DNA from: Panopea generosa
Taxonomy: Eukaryota > Mollusca > Bivalvia > Adapedonta > Hiatellidae
NCBI GenBank assembly: GCA_029582155.1
Contig: CM055901.1
Span: 40,511,616 to 40,575,615, forward strand
Length of the DNA: 64,000 nucleotides
Direction of reading: 5' to 3'
Part shown: piece after piece, positions 48,485 to 61,392 of the stretch
Position numbering within the stretch: the first letter of the stretch is position 1
How the letters are laid out: every line of letters starts with the position of its first letter
Notes under the pieces: model-generated
Seen by the model: the letters and a program-made list of their open reading frames with translations, nothing else
The model's database searches: none
Told to the model about the DNA's origin: nothing
Made by a program: the position numbers and the translations under genes

Positions 48485-51400
48485 TTAATAGGATGAATTG
48501 GATTCAATATCGGTAGGAGATGTTTGCTATGTCAAAAGGAGGAGTGAGATTCAATATCGATAGAAGATATTTGCTGTGTTAATATGTGGAGTACGGACTC
48601 AATACGAGGAATTGGATTCAATATCGTTAGAAGATGTTTGCTATGTCAATAGGAGGAATAGGGTTCAATATCGGTAGAACGTGTTTGCTATGTCAATAGG
48701 AGGAGTGGGAGTCAATATCGGTGGGAGATATTTGCAATGTCAATAGGAGGAGTGACAATTAATATTGGTAGACGGTGTTTGCTGTTTCAATAGGAGGAGT
48801 GGGATTAGATATCGGTAGAAGATGTTTACAATGTAAATAGGAGGAGTGGGATTCAATATCAGTAGAAGATGTTTGCATTGTTAATAGCAGAAGTGGGATT
48901 CAACATTGGTATGAGATGTTTGCTCTGTAAATAGGAGGAGTGGGATTTAATATTGGTAGGAGATGTTTGCTATGTCAATAGGAGGAATTGGATTCAATAT
49001 CGGTAAGAGATGTTTGCTATGTCAATAGGAGGAGTGGGATTCAATATCGACAGGAGATATTTGCTGTGTTAATAGGAGGAGTTGGGACCCAATACGAGGA
49101 ACGGGATTCAATATCGTTAGAAGATGTTTGCAATGTCAATAGGAGGAATAGGGTTCAATATCGGTAGAAGGTGTTTGCAATGTCAATAGGAGGAGTGGGA
49201 TTCAACATTGGTATGAGATGTTTGCTATGTCAATAGGAGGAGTTGGATTTGATATTGGTAGGAGATGTTTGCTATGTCAATAGGAGGAATTGGATTCAAT
49301 ATCGGTAGGAGATGTTTGCTATTGCAATAGGAGGAGTGGGATTCAATATCGGTAGGATATGTTTGCTATGTCAATAGGAGGAATAGGGTTCAATATCGGT
49401 AGAAGGTGTTTGCTATGTCACTACGAGGAGTGGGATTTGATATTGGTAGGAGATGTTTGCTATGTCAATAAGAGGAATTGGATTCAATATCGGTAGGAGA
49501 TGTTTGCTTTGTCAATAGGAAGGGTGGGATTCAATATCGATAGGATATGTTTGCTATGTCAATAGGAGAAGTGAGATTCAATATCGGTAGGAGATGTTTA
49601 CCATGTCAATAGGAGGAGTGGGATTTAATATCGATAGGAGATGTTTGCTATGTTCATAGGAGGGTTGGGATTCAATATCGGTAGGAGAGGTTTGCTATGT
49701 CAATAGGAGGAGTGGGATTCGATATCGGTAGGAGAAGTTTGCTATGTGAAAAGGAGGAGTTCGATTTAATATTCGTAGGAGATGTTTGCTATGTCAACAA
49801 GAGTGATGGGATTCAATATCGGTAGGAGATGTTTGCTATGTCAATAGGAGGGGGTGGATTCAATATCGGGAGGAGATGTTTGCTATGTCAATAGGAGGAG
49901 TGGGATTCAATATCGAAAGGAGATGTTAGCTATGTCAATAGGAGGAGTGGGATTCAATATATGTAGGAGATGTTTGCTATGTCAAAAGGAGTAGTGAGAT
50001 TCAATATCGGTAGGAGATGTTTGCTATGTCAATAGGAAGAGTGGGAGTTAATATCGGTAGGAGATGTTTGCTATGTCAACAGGAAGGTTTGAATTCAATA
50101 TCGGTAGGAGAGGTTTGCTATGTCAATAGGAGGAGTGGGATTCGATATCGGTAGGAGAGGTTTGCTATGTGAAAAGGAGGAGTTCGATTTAATATTCGTA
50201 GGAGATGTTTGCTATGTCAACAAGAGTGATGGGATTCAATATCGGTAGGAGATGTTTGCTATGTCAATAGGAGGGGGTGGATTCAATAGCGGTAGGAGAT
50301 GTTTGCTATGTCAATTGGAGTGGGATTCAATATCGGTAGGAGAGGTTGGCTGTGTAAATAGGAGGAGTGGGATTCAATATCGGTAGGATAATTCGATGTT
50401 TGCTATGTCAATATGTGGTGTGGTCTTCAATATCTGTAGGAGATGTTTGGTATGTCAGTTGGAGGTGTTGGATTCAATAACGGTAGATGTTTGCTATGTC
50501 AATAGGAGGGGTTGGATTCAATATCTGTAGGAGATGTTTGCAATGTCAATAGGAGTGGGATTCAGTATCGGCAGGGGACATTTGCTATGTCAATAGGAGC
50601 AGTGGTATTCAATATCGGTAGGAGTTGTTTGCTATGTCAATAGGAGGAGTGGGAACCAACATCGGTAAAAGATGTTTAATATGTCAATAGGAGCAGTGCG
50701 GTTCAATATCGGTATGAGATGTTTGCAATGTCAATAAGAAACAATGGATTCAATATCGGTAGGAGATGTTTGCTATGCCAATAGGAGGAGTGGGATTCAA
50801 TATCGGTAGGAGATATTTGCTATGTCAATAGGAGGAGTGAGAACTGATATCGGTAAAAGGTGTTTGCTATGTCAATAGCAAGAGAGGGACTCAATATCGG
50901 TACGAGATATGTACTATGTCAATTGGCGGAGTGGGATTCAATGTTGGTAGTGGAGGTTTGGTATGTCAATAAGAGGAGTGGGATTCAATATTGGTAGGAG
51001 ATGTTTGCTATGCCAATAGAAACAGTGGGATTTATTATCAGTGAGAGATGTTTGCAATGTCAATAGGAGCAGTGGGATTCAATGTCTGAAGGAGATGTTT
51101 GCAATGTCAATAGGAAGTGGGATTCAATATCGGTAGGAGTGGTTTGCTATGTCAATATGGTGATCACGATACACTATCGGTAGATTTTTGCTATGTCAAT
51201 ATGAGCAGTGGGATTCAATATCGGTAGGAGATGTTTGCATTGACAACAGGAGCAGTGGGATTTATTATCGGTAGGAGATGTTTGCAATGTCAGTAAAAGC
51301 AGTGGGATTCAGTAACGGTAGGAGATGTTTGCAATGTCAATAGGAACAGTGGGATATAATATCGGTAGAAGTGGTTTGCTATGTCAATAGGAGGAGTGGG

Positions 51401-54372
51401 ATTCAATATCGGTAGGAGATGTTTGCAGTGTCAAAAGGAGCAGATGGATTCAATATCGGTTGGCGATGTTTGCTATGCCAACAGGAGCAGTGGGATTTAT
51501 TATCGGTAGGAGATGTTTGCAATGTCAGTAAAAGCAGTGTGATTCAGTAACGGCAGGAGATGTTTGCAATGTCAATAGGAACAGTGGGATATAATATCGG
51601 TAGCAGTGGTTTGCTATGTCAATAGGAGGAGTGGGATTCAATATCGGAAGGAGATGTTTGCTATGCCAATATGAGCCGTGGGATTCAATATCAATAGGAG
51701 ATGTTTACTATATCAATAGGATGATTGGGATAGACTATCGGTAGATGTCTGCTATGTTAATAGAAGCACTGGGATTCAGTATCAGTAGGAGATGTTTGCA
51801 GTATCAATAGGAACAGTGGGATTCAATATCGGTAGGAGATGTTTGCTATGTCAATAGGAGCAGTGGTATTAATATCGGTAGGAGTTGTGTGCTCTGTCAA
51901 TAGGCGGAGTGTGATTCAATATTGGTAGGAGATATTTGCTATGCCAATAGGAGCAGTGGGATTCAATATCGGTAGGAGATATGTGCTATGTCAATAGGTG
52001 GAGTGCGACTCAATGTTGGTAGTTGAGGTTTGGTATGTTAATAAGAGGAGTAGGATTCAATATCAGTAGGAGAGGTTTGCTATGTTACATGTAATAGTAG
52101 GGATTGGATTCAATATTGGTAGGAGAGGTTTGCTATATCAATAGGAGGAGTCGGATTCAATATTGGTAGGAGATATTTGCTATGTCAGTAGGAAGAGTTG
52201 AATTCAATATCGGTAGGAGAGGTCTGCTATGTCAATAGGAGGAGTGGGATTCGATATCGGTAATAGAGGTTTGTTCAATATCGGTAGGAGATGTTTGCTA
52301 TGTCAATAGGAGGAGTTGAATTCAATATCGTTAGGAGAGGTATGCTATGTCAATAGGAGGAGTGGGATTCGATATCGGTAGGAGAGGTTTGCTATGTCGA
52401 TAGGAGAAGTGGGATCCAATATATGTAAGTGAGGTTTGCTATGTCAATATGAGGGGTGGGATTCAATATCGGTAGGAGAGGTTTGCTATGTGAATAGGAG
52501 GAGTGGGATTCGATATCGGTATGAGAGGTTTGCTATGTGAATAGGAGGAGTGGGATTCCATATCTGTAGGAGAGGTTTGCTGTGTTAATAGAAGTAGTTG
52601 GATTCAAAATCGGTAGGAGAATCCGATATTTGCTATCAATAGGTGGTGCGGTATTCAATATATGTAATAGATGTTTGCATTGTCAATAAGAGTGGGATTC
52701 AATAGCGGTAGGAGATGTTTGCTTTGTAAGTAGGATGAGTAGGATGCAATATCGGTAGGAGATATTTGTTATCTCAATAGGAGAAGTGGGATTCTGTACC
52801 GGTAGGAGATGTTTGCTATGTGAATAGGAGGATTGGGATTCAATATCAGTAGACGTGTGCTATGTCAATAGGAGGGGTGAGATTTACTATCCGTGAAGAT
52901 ATTTGCAATGTCAATAGAAGGAGTGGAATTCAGTATACGTAGGAGAGGTTTCTATGTCAATAGGCGGAGTGGGATTCAATATCAGTAGAAGTGGTTTGCT
53001 ATGTCAATAGGAGGAGTGGGATTCAATATCGGTATGAGAGGTTTACTATGTCAATAGGAGAGGTGAGCATCGGTAGGAGATATTTTCTATGTCAATAGGA
53101 TGATTCGGATACACTATCGGTAGGAAATGTTTGCTATTTCAATAGGAGCAGTGGGATTCAATATCGGTAGGAGATGTTTGCAATGTCAATAGGAACAGTG
53201 GAATTTAATATCGGTAGGAGATGTTTGCTATGCCAATAAAAGCAGTGTGATTTAGTATCGGTAGGAGATGTTTGCTATGTCAATAGGAGCAGTGGGATTT
53301 AATATCGGTAAAAGATGTTTGCAATGTCAATAGGAGCCGTGGGATTCAAAATCGGCAGGAGATGTTTGTTATGTCATTTGGAGAAGTGGGATTCAATATC
53401 GTTAGGAGAGGAGTGGGATTCGATATCGGTAGGAGAGGTTTGCTATGTCGATAGGAGAAGTGGGATCCAATATCGGTAAGTGAGGTTTTTTATGTCAATA
53501 GGAGGGGCGGGATTCAATATCGGTAGGAGAGGTTTGCTATGTAAATAGGAGGAGTTGGATTCGATATTGGTATGAGAGGTTTGCTATGTCAATAGGAGGA
53601 GTTGAATTCGATATCGGTATGAGAGGTTTGCTATGTCAATAGGAGGAGTGGGATTCGATATCGGTAGGAGATGTTTGCTATGTCAATAGGAGGGGGTGGA
53701 TTCAATATCGGTAGGAGATGTTTGCTATGTTAATAGGCGGAGTGGGATTCAATATCGGTAGTAGTGGTTTGCTATGTCAATAGGAGGAGTGGGATTCAAT
53801 ATCGGTATGAGAGGTTTGCTATGTTAATAGAAGGGGTGAGATTTAACATAGGTAGGAGATGTTTGCTATGTCAATAGGATGATGGGGATACACAATCGGT
53901 AGGAGATGTTTGCTATGTCAATAGGAACAGTGAGATTCAATATCGGTAGGAGATGTTTGCAATGTCAATAGAAGCAGTGGGATTTAATATCGGAAGGAGA
54001 TGTTTGCAATGTCAATAGGTGCCGTGGGATTCAATATCAGCAGGAGATGTTTGCTATGTCAATTGGAAAGGTGGGATTCAATATCGGTAGGAGATGTCTC
54101 CTATATCAATAGGAGGAATGGAATTCAATATCGGTAGGAGAGGTTCGCTATGTAAATAGTCGGAGTCGCATACGATATCGGTAGAAGAGGTTTGCTATGT
54201 CAATAGAGGGAGTGGGAGTCAATATCGGTAGGAGACGTTTGCTATGTCAATAGGAGGGGTGGGACTCAATATCGGAAGGAGATGTTGGCTATGTTAATAG
54301 GAGGATTGAATTCAATATCGTTAAGAGAGGTCTGCTATGTCAATAGGAGGAGTGGGATTCGATATCGGTACG
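48485..54372. repeat. Minisatellite array H, 47-bp units
   Basis: About 125 units with GCTATGTCAATAGGAGGAGT, GGGATTCAATATCGGTAGGA and GATGTTT. Superimposed copies include a 423-bp (nine-unit) duplication marked by GAAAAGGAGGAGTTCG at 49748 and 50171, and a 235-bp (five-unit) duplication marked by CAGTAAAAGC at 51291 and 51526. The right edge is abrupt, at GATATCGGTA|CGTTACAAAG. No coding potential. Confidence 0.96.
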
Positions 54373-55039
54373 TTACAAAGTTGCCATTCTATTTTTATCA
54401 ACAGTTACATAAACGTTCCAGGTTGTGAAACATATCATAAATCTAATACTTTCAGCACATGTTATGATATTGAACAAGGTCACCAACAGTAAAAGGAAGA
54501 AGATACAGTTTAAGTTGATAACACGTAATATAATGTAATATCTAATGCATTTGTATTTAATAATTATTCATTCCGTAAATTGATTTGACACATTATATAT
54601 ATGTATATACCATAAAATAATACTAGCTACTGTGCAATGTTTACAGTAGGTGATACCAGCAGGATATTTTGTATATAAGTGTATTATGATTATATAATTG
54701 TTTGAATATAATACTGGCATGCATAATAGTTGATGGTTTAGCAATAAGCAAGATTTTACACTAATAAATGAAGCTTAATTTAATTATTTACAAATATTTT
54801 TGTACATTTACACGTGTGGGTATTTATAATTATTGTAGTAAAGGTTACTACATTGGACTACAATTATAATGATTAAAAACTTGCCTTGGAACTCTCATAC
54901 AAACACAAAGTCATATAAATCTATATTTTATATTTTCCAATCATGTCTAGTGTGTGTTTGTCAAAAACATATAATCATCATCGTGGCAGAAACAGTATAG
55001 TACATAAATGTCCACACAACATGTATAGTATGCCGTTAG
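54373..55039. other. AT-rich unique sequence between arrays H and I
   Basis: About 665 bp with a TATATATATGTATATA stretch near 54594 and no repeat, exon or RNA signature that I can recognise. Confidence 0.55.
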
Positions 55040-55520
55040 AGGTTAGACCTTAATATGTAACAACACAACTTATATAACCTTAATCTGTAACAACACAACA
55101 ACTTATTTAACCTTAATCTGTAACAACACAACAACTTATTTAACCTTAATCTGTAACAACACAACAACTTATTTAACCTTAATCTGTAACAACACAACGA
55201 CTTATTTAACCTCAATCTATAATCACACAGGAAATTATCTAACCTCAATCTGTGACCACACAACAACTTATTTAACCTCAATCTATAATCACAAGGAAAT
55301 TATCTAACCTCAATATGTGACCAAACAACAACTTATTTAACCTTAATCTGTAACAACACAACAACTTATTTAACCTTAATCTGTAACAACACAACAACTT
55401 ATTTAACCTTAATCTGTAACAACACAACAACTTGTTTAACCTCAATCTGTAACAACACAACTTATTTAACCTCAATCTATAATCACACAGGAAATTATCT
55501 AACCTAAATCTGTATATGTG
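55040..55520. repeat. Tandem array I, 33-bp units
   Basis: About 14 units with AACTTATTTAACCTTAATCT and GTAACAACACAAC. A variant subset near 55210, 55290 and 55480 reads TATAATCACACAGGAAATTA. Thirty-three is a multiple of three, so the minus strand stays open with an 11-residue period, LNKLLCCYRLR. The two resulting 81-82 aa frames are repeat artefacts. Confidence 0.94.
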
Positions 55521-55761
55521 TGTCAATTTTATGTTTTTCTATAATTCATAGAATGACTCCAACGACGATTGAAATTGAAGCAAATCTCATTCCCCCCTCC
55601 CCCTCAATTTTGTCCTAGTTTTTCGCATTTATTATTTTCATTATGAAGATATGTATTCTAACCATTTTCTGGTACACTATGAGTGTACTAGTATGTGTAA
55701 ATAAGTGCTTGTGGCAAGAGTGTTTCAACTGTTTAAACAATGATATATTTACATAAATAGC

Positions 55762-56234
55762 TTAAAGGGATTATATTGGCATATTACCGTCAATTCCGTC
55801 CTTAATACACACGCCCAGCATGAAGATACACTTTTAACTTAGAGATTTATCGTGTAAAGTGTCTAATTGCATAACCTCTTTATTACATACATCAGTTTTC
55901 TGAAGCCACGTTTTTGTTTTTGAACATTTGCCATTTTCAACGAACCGCTTTCGTGTTTCCGATCAATCATCGGATAACATCGTGAAGACTCGTTCCCGAT
56001 CTCGTTTTCGAGGCTTTGTTCGGGAAGTTTACGGAGTTCAATGTAAACATTGCGCAATACTTTATTGCGGAACGTATTAAAGTTTTTGCAAATATTCAAT
56101 TACTGTTTATTTGATAACTTTCAAGTTAATAAAGGTAATACGTCAATACATAAGCATTATTTTGTGAACACTGCATACTTGAAAAGTCTGGATTAACAGC
56201 GTGTTTGTGTTACTTGCCAATATAATCCCTTTAA
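55762..56234. mobile_element. MITE with 20-bp perfect terminal inverted repeats, TTAA ends, 473 bp
   Basis: The left end TTAAAGGGATTATATTGGCA (55762-55781) is exactly complementary to the right end TGCCAATATAATCCCTTTAA (56215-56234). The outer TTAA on both sides may be a duplicated target, as in piggyBac-like and some other superfamilies; a TA duplication is also possible. The interior has a 78-codon minus-strand frame (55863-56099) with no recognised transposase motif, and hairpin-prone GAACAAAGCC and CGAGATCGGGAA parts. A non-autonomous DNA element is the simplest reading. Confidence 0.82.
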
Positions 56235-56599
56235 AATGTAGTAAAAATTGCATATTTTCGCGGAACATGTATATTTTTATGGTAATTGTATTAAGCGAAA
56301 AATGTAAAATTAAAAAAAATATATATATACTGAACGGAACAGCTTACCCGCCACGTTTGTATTTCCTCTTCGTCAAAACATTGAGTAGCGTTATTTAAAT
56401 CTGTATACGACATAAACAGTTTTTTATTTTTTAATTCATATCGCCTAAATGTTCTTTCTTATTCGAGTCTAAATTGCAAGGAAATTGCGTTAATTCTTTT
56501 TTGAGAAAATACATAAAATGTTAGGTACATAAAATGTCAGTTGGCTGTTCTGGTCAGTATATATTTTTTAAAAGAACCTCGTCCCTTGAACCTTTGATC
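56235..56599. other. Unique AT-rich sequence
   Basis: About 365 bp between the MITE and array J. No feature recognised. Confidence 0.5.
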
Positions 56600-59500
56600 C
56601 GTCTTACCAGCAAACTGGGGATCACATTACAGCCTAAACAGTGAACTGGGGATCACATGACAGCCTTAACAGTGAAATGGGGATAACATTATCGTCTAAC
56701 CAGTGAACTGGGAATCACATTACCATCTTACCAGTGAACTGGGGATCAAATTACAGCCTTAACAGTGAACTGGGATCAAATTACAGCCTTAACAGTAAAC
56801 TGGGAAACAAATTATCGTATTACCAGTGAACTGGGAATCACATTACCATCTTACCAGTGAACTGGGGATCAAATTACAGCCTTAACAGTGAACTGGGGAT
56901 CAAATTATCGTCTAACCAGTGAACTGGGGATCACATTATCGTATAACCAGTGAAATGGAGATCATATTACCATCTTACCAGTGAACTTGGGATCAAATTA
57001 TAGCCTTAACAGTGAACTGGGGATCAAATTATTGTCTAACCAGTGAACTGGGGATCACATTACCATCTTACCAGTGAACTGGGGATCAGATTACAGCCTT
57101 AACAATGAACTGAGGATCAAATTATCGTCTTCACAGTTAACTGGGGATCAAATTACAGCCTATACAGTGAAATTGGGATCAAATTATCGTCTTCACAGTG
57201 AGCTGGGGATCAAATATCGTATGACCTGTGAAATGGAGATCATATTACCATTTTACCAGTGAACTGGGGATCAAATTACAGCCTATACAGTGAACTGGGG
57301 ATCAAATTATCGTCTTCACAGTGAGCTGGGGATCAAATATCGTAATACCTGTAAAATGGAGATCAAATTACCATCTTACCAGTGAACTGGGGATCAAATT
57401 ACAGCCTTAACAGTGAATTGGGGATCAAATTATCATCTAACCAGTGAACTGGGGGTCACATTACCATCTTACCAGTGAAGTTGGGATCAAATTACAGCCT
57501 TAACAGTGAACTGGGGATCAAATTATCGTCTTCACAGTGAGCTTGGGATCAAATATCGTATTACCTGTGAAATGGAGATCATATTACCATCTTACCAGTG
57601 AACTGGGGATCAAATTACAGCCTTTACAGTGAACTGGGGATAAAATTATCGTATTACGAGTGAATTGGGGATCACATTACCATCTTACCAGTGAACTTGG
57701 GATAAAATTACAGCCTAAACAGTGAACTGGGGATCAAATTATCGTCTAACCAGTGAACTGGGGATCACATTACAGCCTAATGAGTGAACTGGGGATCAAA
57801 TTATTGTCTTCACAGTGAACTGGGGATCAAATTATCGTATTACCAGTAAAATTGAGATCATATTTCCATCTTACCAGTGAACTTGGGATCAAATTACAGC
57901 CTTAACAGTGAACTTGGGATCAAATTACAGCCTTAACAGTGAACTGGGGATCAAATTATCGTCTAACCAGTGAACTGGGGATCATATTACCATCTTACCA
58001 GTGAACTGGGGATCAAATTACAGTATTAACAGTGAACTGGGGATCAAATTATCGTCTTCACAGTTAACTGGGGATCAAATTATCGTATTACCAGTGAAAT
58101 GGAGATCATATTACCATCTTACCAGTGAACTTGGGATCAAATTATCGTTCAACCAGTGAACTGGGGATCACATTACCATCTTACCAGTGAACTGGGGATC
58201 AAATTACAGTCTTAACAGTGAACTGGGGATCAAATTATCGTCTAACCAATGAACTGGGAATCACATTACCATCTTACCAGTGAACTGGGGATCAAATTAC
58301 AGCCTTAACAGTGAACTGGGGATCAAATTATCGTCTTCACAGTGAACTGGGGATCAAATTATCGTATTACCTGTGAAATGGAGATCATATTACCATCTTA
58401 CCAGTGAACTGGGGATCAAATTAAAGCCTTAACAGTGAACTGGGGATCATATTATCGTCTAACCAGTGAACTGGGGATCACATTACTATCTTACCAGTGA
58501 ACTGGGGATCAAATTACAGCCTTAACAGTGAACTGGGGATCAAATTATCGTCTAACCAGTGAACTGGGGATCAAATTACAGTCTAAACAGTGAACTGGGG
58601 ATCAAATTATCGTCTCCACAGTGAGATGGGGATCAAATATCATATTACCTGTGAAATGGAGATCATATTACCATCTTACCAGTGAACTGGGGATCAAATT
58701 ACAGCCTTAACAGTGAACTGGGGATCAAATTATCGTCTTCACACTTAGCTGGGGATCAAATATCGTATTACCTGTGAAATGGAGATCATACTACCATCTT
58801 ACCAGTGAACTGGAATTCGAATTGTCGTCTAACCAGTGAACTGGGGCTCACATTACCATCTTACCAGTGAACTGGGGATCAAATTACAGTCTTAACAGTG
58901 AACTGGGGATCAAATTATCGTATTACCAGTGAAATTGAGATCATATTACCATCTTACCATTGAACTGGGGATCAAATTACAGCCTTAACAATGGACTGGG
59001 GATCAAATTATCGTATTACCAGTGAACTGGTGATCACATTACCATCTTACCAGTGAATTGGGATTAAATTACAGCCTTAACAGTGAACTGAGGATCAAAT
59101 TATCGTCTTCACCGTGAACTGGGGATCAAATTATCGTCTTCACAGTGAAATGGAGTTCATATTACTATCTTACCAGTGAACTTGGGATTACATTACAGCC
59201 TTAACAGTGAACTGGGTATCAAATTATTGTCTTCACAGTGAACTGGGGATCAAATTATCGTATAGGGTATCAAAACATCATCTTACCAGTAAACTGGGGA
59301 TTACATTACAATCTTAAAAGTGAACTGGGGTTCAAGTTACAACATAAACAGTGAACTGGGGATCAATTAAGTATCTTTCTAGTAAACTGAGAATCAAATT
59401 ACCATCTTAACAGTATACTGGTGATCAAATTACCATCTTACCAGTGAACTTGGGATCAAATTATCGTCTTACCAGTGAACTGGGGATCACATTACCATCT

Positions 59501-60185
59501 TAACAGTGAACTGGATATCTAATTATAGCATTAACAGTGAACTGGGGATCAAATTACCGTCTTACCCTTACCAATGAACTGGAGATCAAATTACCATCTT
59601 AAAAATGAACTGGGGAACAAATTACCGTCTTACCAGTAAACTTGGGATCAACATATAATGTTAACAGTTAACTGGAGATCAAATTACCGCCTTTAAATTG
59701 AACTGGAGACCAAATTACCGTCTTAGCAGTAAACCTGGGATCAAATTACCATCTTAACAGTGAACTGGAGATCAAAGTACAGCCTTAACAGTTTACTGGG
59801 GATTAATTTACTGTCTTCCCAGTAAACTGGGGATCAAATTACCCCCATACCAGTGAACTGGGGATCAAATTACCGTCTTACTTGGAATTAAAATACCTTC
59901 TTACTAATGAACTACGGATCAATTTACCATATTTCCAGTAAACTGGGGATCAAATTACTATCTTACCACCAGTGAACTGGGGGTCAAATTACAGTCTTAA
60001 CAGTGAACTTGGGATCAATATACTGTTTTCCCATTAACATGGTATCAAATCACCGTCATACTAGTGAACTTGGGTTCAATTTACCGTCTTCCCAGTAAAC
60101 TGTGGATCAATTTACCTTCTTTCCAGTAAAGTTAGGATCAAACTACCATCTTACTAGTGAACTGGGGATTAAATTACCATCTCAA
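56600..60185. repeat. Minisatellite array J, 31-bp units
   Basis: About 115 units with CAGTGAACTGGGGATCAAAT and TACCATCTTAC. Endings rotate between TACCATCTTAC, TACAGCCTTAA and TATCGTCTTCA, and a distinct unit CCTGTGAAATGGAGATCATA recurs near 57229, 57349, 57566, 58371, 58648 and 58772. This shows a four-unit higher-order repeat of about 120 bp in the middle of the array. Units after about 59250 are more diverged. Confidence 0.95.
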
Positions 60186-60797
60186 GAATGAAAGGAGTAA
60201 ATAACTCTATCTTTTATCTGCTAGATGACATGAGCGCTCATTCATATTTGCGCTGCTTATCACACCAAATTCATGCCATAAAGTATAGCTTGTATAAAGT
60301 CGTCTGTTAGCCCTTGATGGAATAACAATGACGCTTAACTTCCAAACAAAAAACAAAATTACGTTAAACATTCTATATGGAAACATCAAAACATCATCTT
60401 TTTTCAAACAAACACGTTATCGTTGTATGTATATAAAACATAAATAAGTTATCTTCGATTGGATGGCTTAATGTTCTAGTTTCATTTCAGAAAGCAATCA
60501 CCAAAATTTTAGACCTGAGTAGAATTGTCCTTGTTGAGGTTCATATGAGAGTTCCATAGGACATTGCAAACTGTTTCAAATACACAAAAAAAAAAGATAA
60601 AGAGTTTGCCACTTTTGACAGCATTGTTGTCTGCAATACTGAAACCCTTAGTTATTTACAACATGGGGCTAAAACTACAACCACGATCAAGAGCTGTACC
60701 ACTGAAAATAAATAAAATAGTCGAGTAGATGTTTAAAATTTTAAAAAAATATATATATTTTGTAAGATATATACATGTAAATGTAACCATTGTAACA
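60186..60797. other. Unique sequence between arrays J and K
   Basis: About 610 bp, AT-rich, with an A10 run near 60585. Minus-strand frames of 60-66 codons show no domain. Nothing else seen. Confidence 0.5.
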
Positions 60798-61392
60798 ATA
60801 ATATATATACAAGTTGAAATAATGGACCTACTTAACAAAGTTGGTAATAATATATATACAAGTTGAAATAATGGACCTACTTAACAAAGTTGGTAATAAT
60901 ATATATACAAGTTGAAATAATGGACCTGCTTAACAAAGTTGGCAATAATATATATAGAAGTTGAAATAATGGACCTGCTTAACAAAGCTGGCAATAATAC
61001 ATATAGAAGTTGAAATAATGGACCTACTTTACCAAGGTGGCAATAATACATTATAGAAGTTGAAATAATGGACCTACTTTACCAAGTTGGCAATAATACA
61101 TGATATACAAGTTGAAATAATGGACCTACTTAACAAAGTTGGCAATTATACATATAGAAGTTGAAATAATGGATCTACTTTACCAAGGTGGCAATAATAC
61201 ATGATATACAAATTGAAATAATGGACCTACTTAACACTGTTGGCAAAAATATATATACAAGTTGAAATAATGGACCTACTTTACCAAGCTGGCAATAATA
61301 CATGATATACAAGTTGAAATAATTGACCTACTTAACAAAGTTGGCAATAATACATGATATACAAGTTGAACAAAGTTGGCAATAATACATAT
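60798..61392. repeat. Tandem array K, about 49-bp units
   Basis: About 12 units with AAGTTGAAATAATGGACCTA and CTTAACAAAGTTGGCAATAA, then a variable TATATATA or TACATGATATA spacer. The first three are almost identical; later ones alternate TTAACAAAG and TTTACCAAG. Confidence 0.92.

Noticed and set aside
40180-54372. Many AGGAGG motifs before ATG-like triplets, resembling ribosome-binding sites
   Set aside because: They are invariant parts of repeat units F and H in a genome with spliced exons; no bacterial genes follow.
54590-54615. TATATATATGTATATA as a TATA box or origin
   Set aside because: Simple AT-rich sequence with no associated gene or other signal.
55036-55526. Two minus-strand frames with LNKLLCCYRLR repeats
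   Set aside because: The 33-bp unit of array I lacks stops in this frame; no signal peptide or known leucine-rich pattern spacing.
55863-56099. 78-aa minus-strand frame inside the TTAA MITE
   Set aside because: Too short for a transposase and without recognisable catalytic or DNA-binding motifs.
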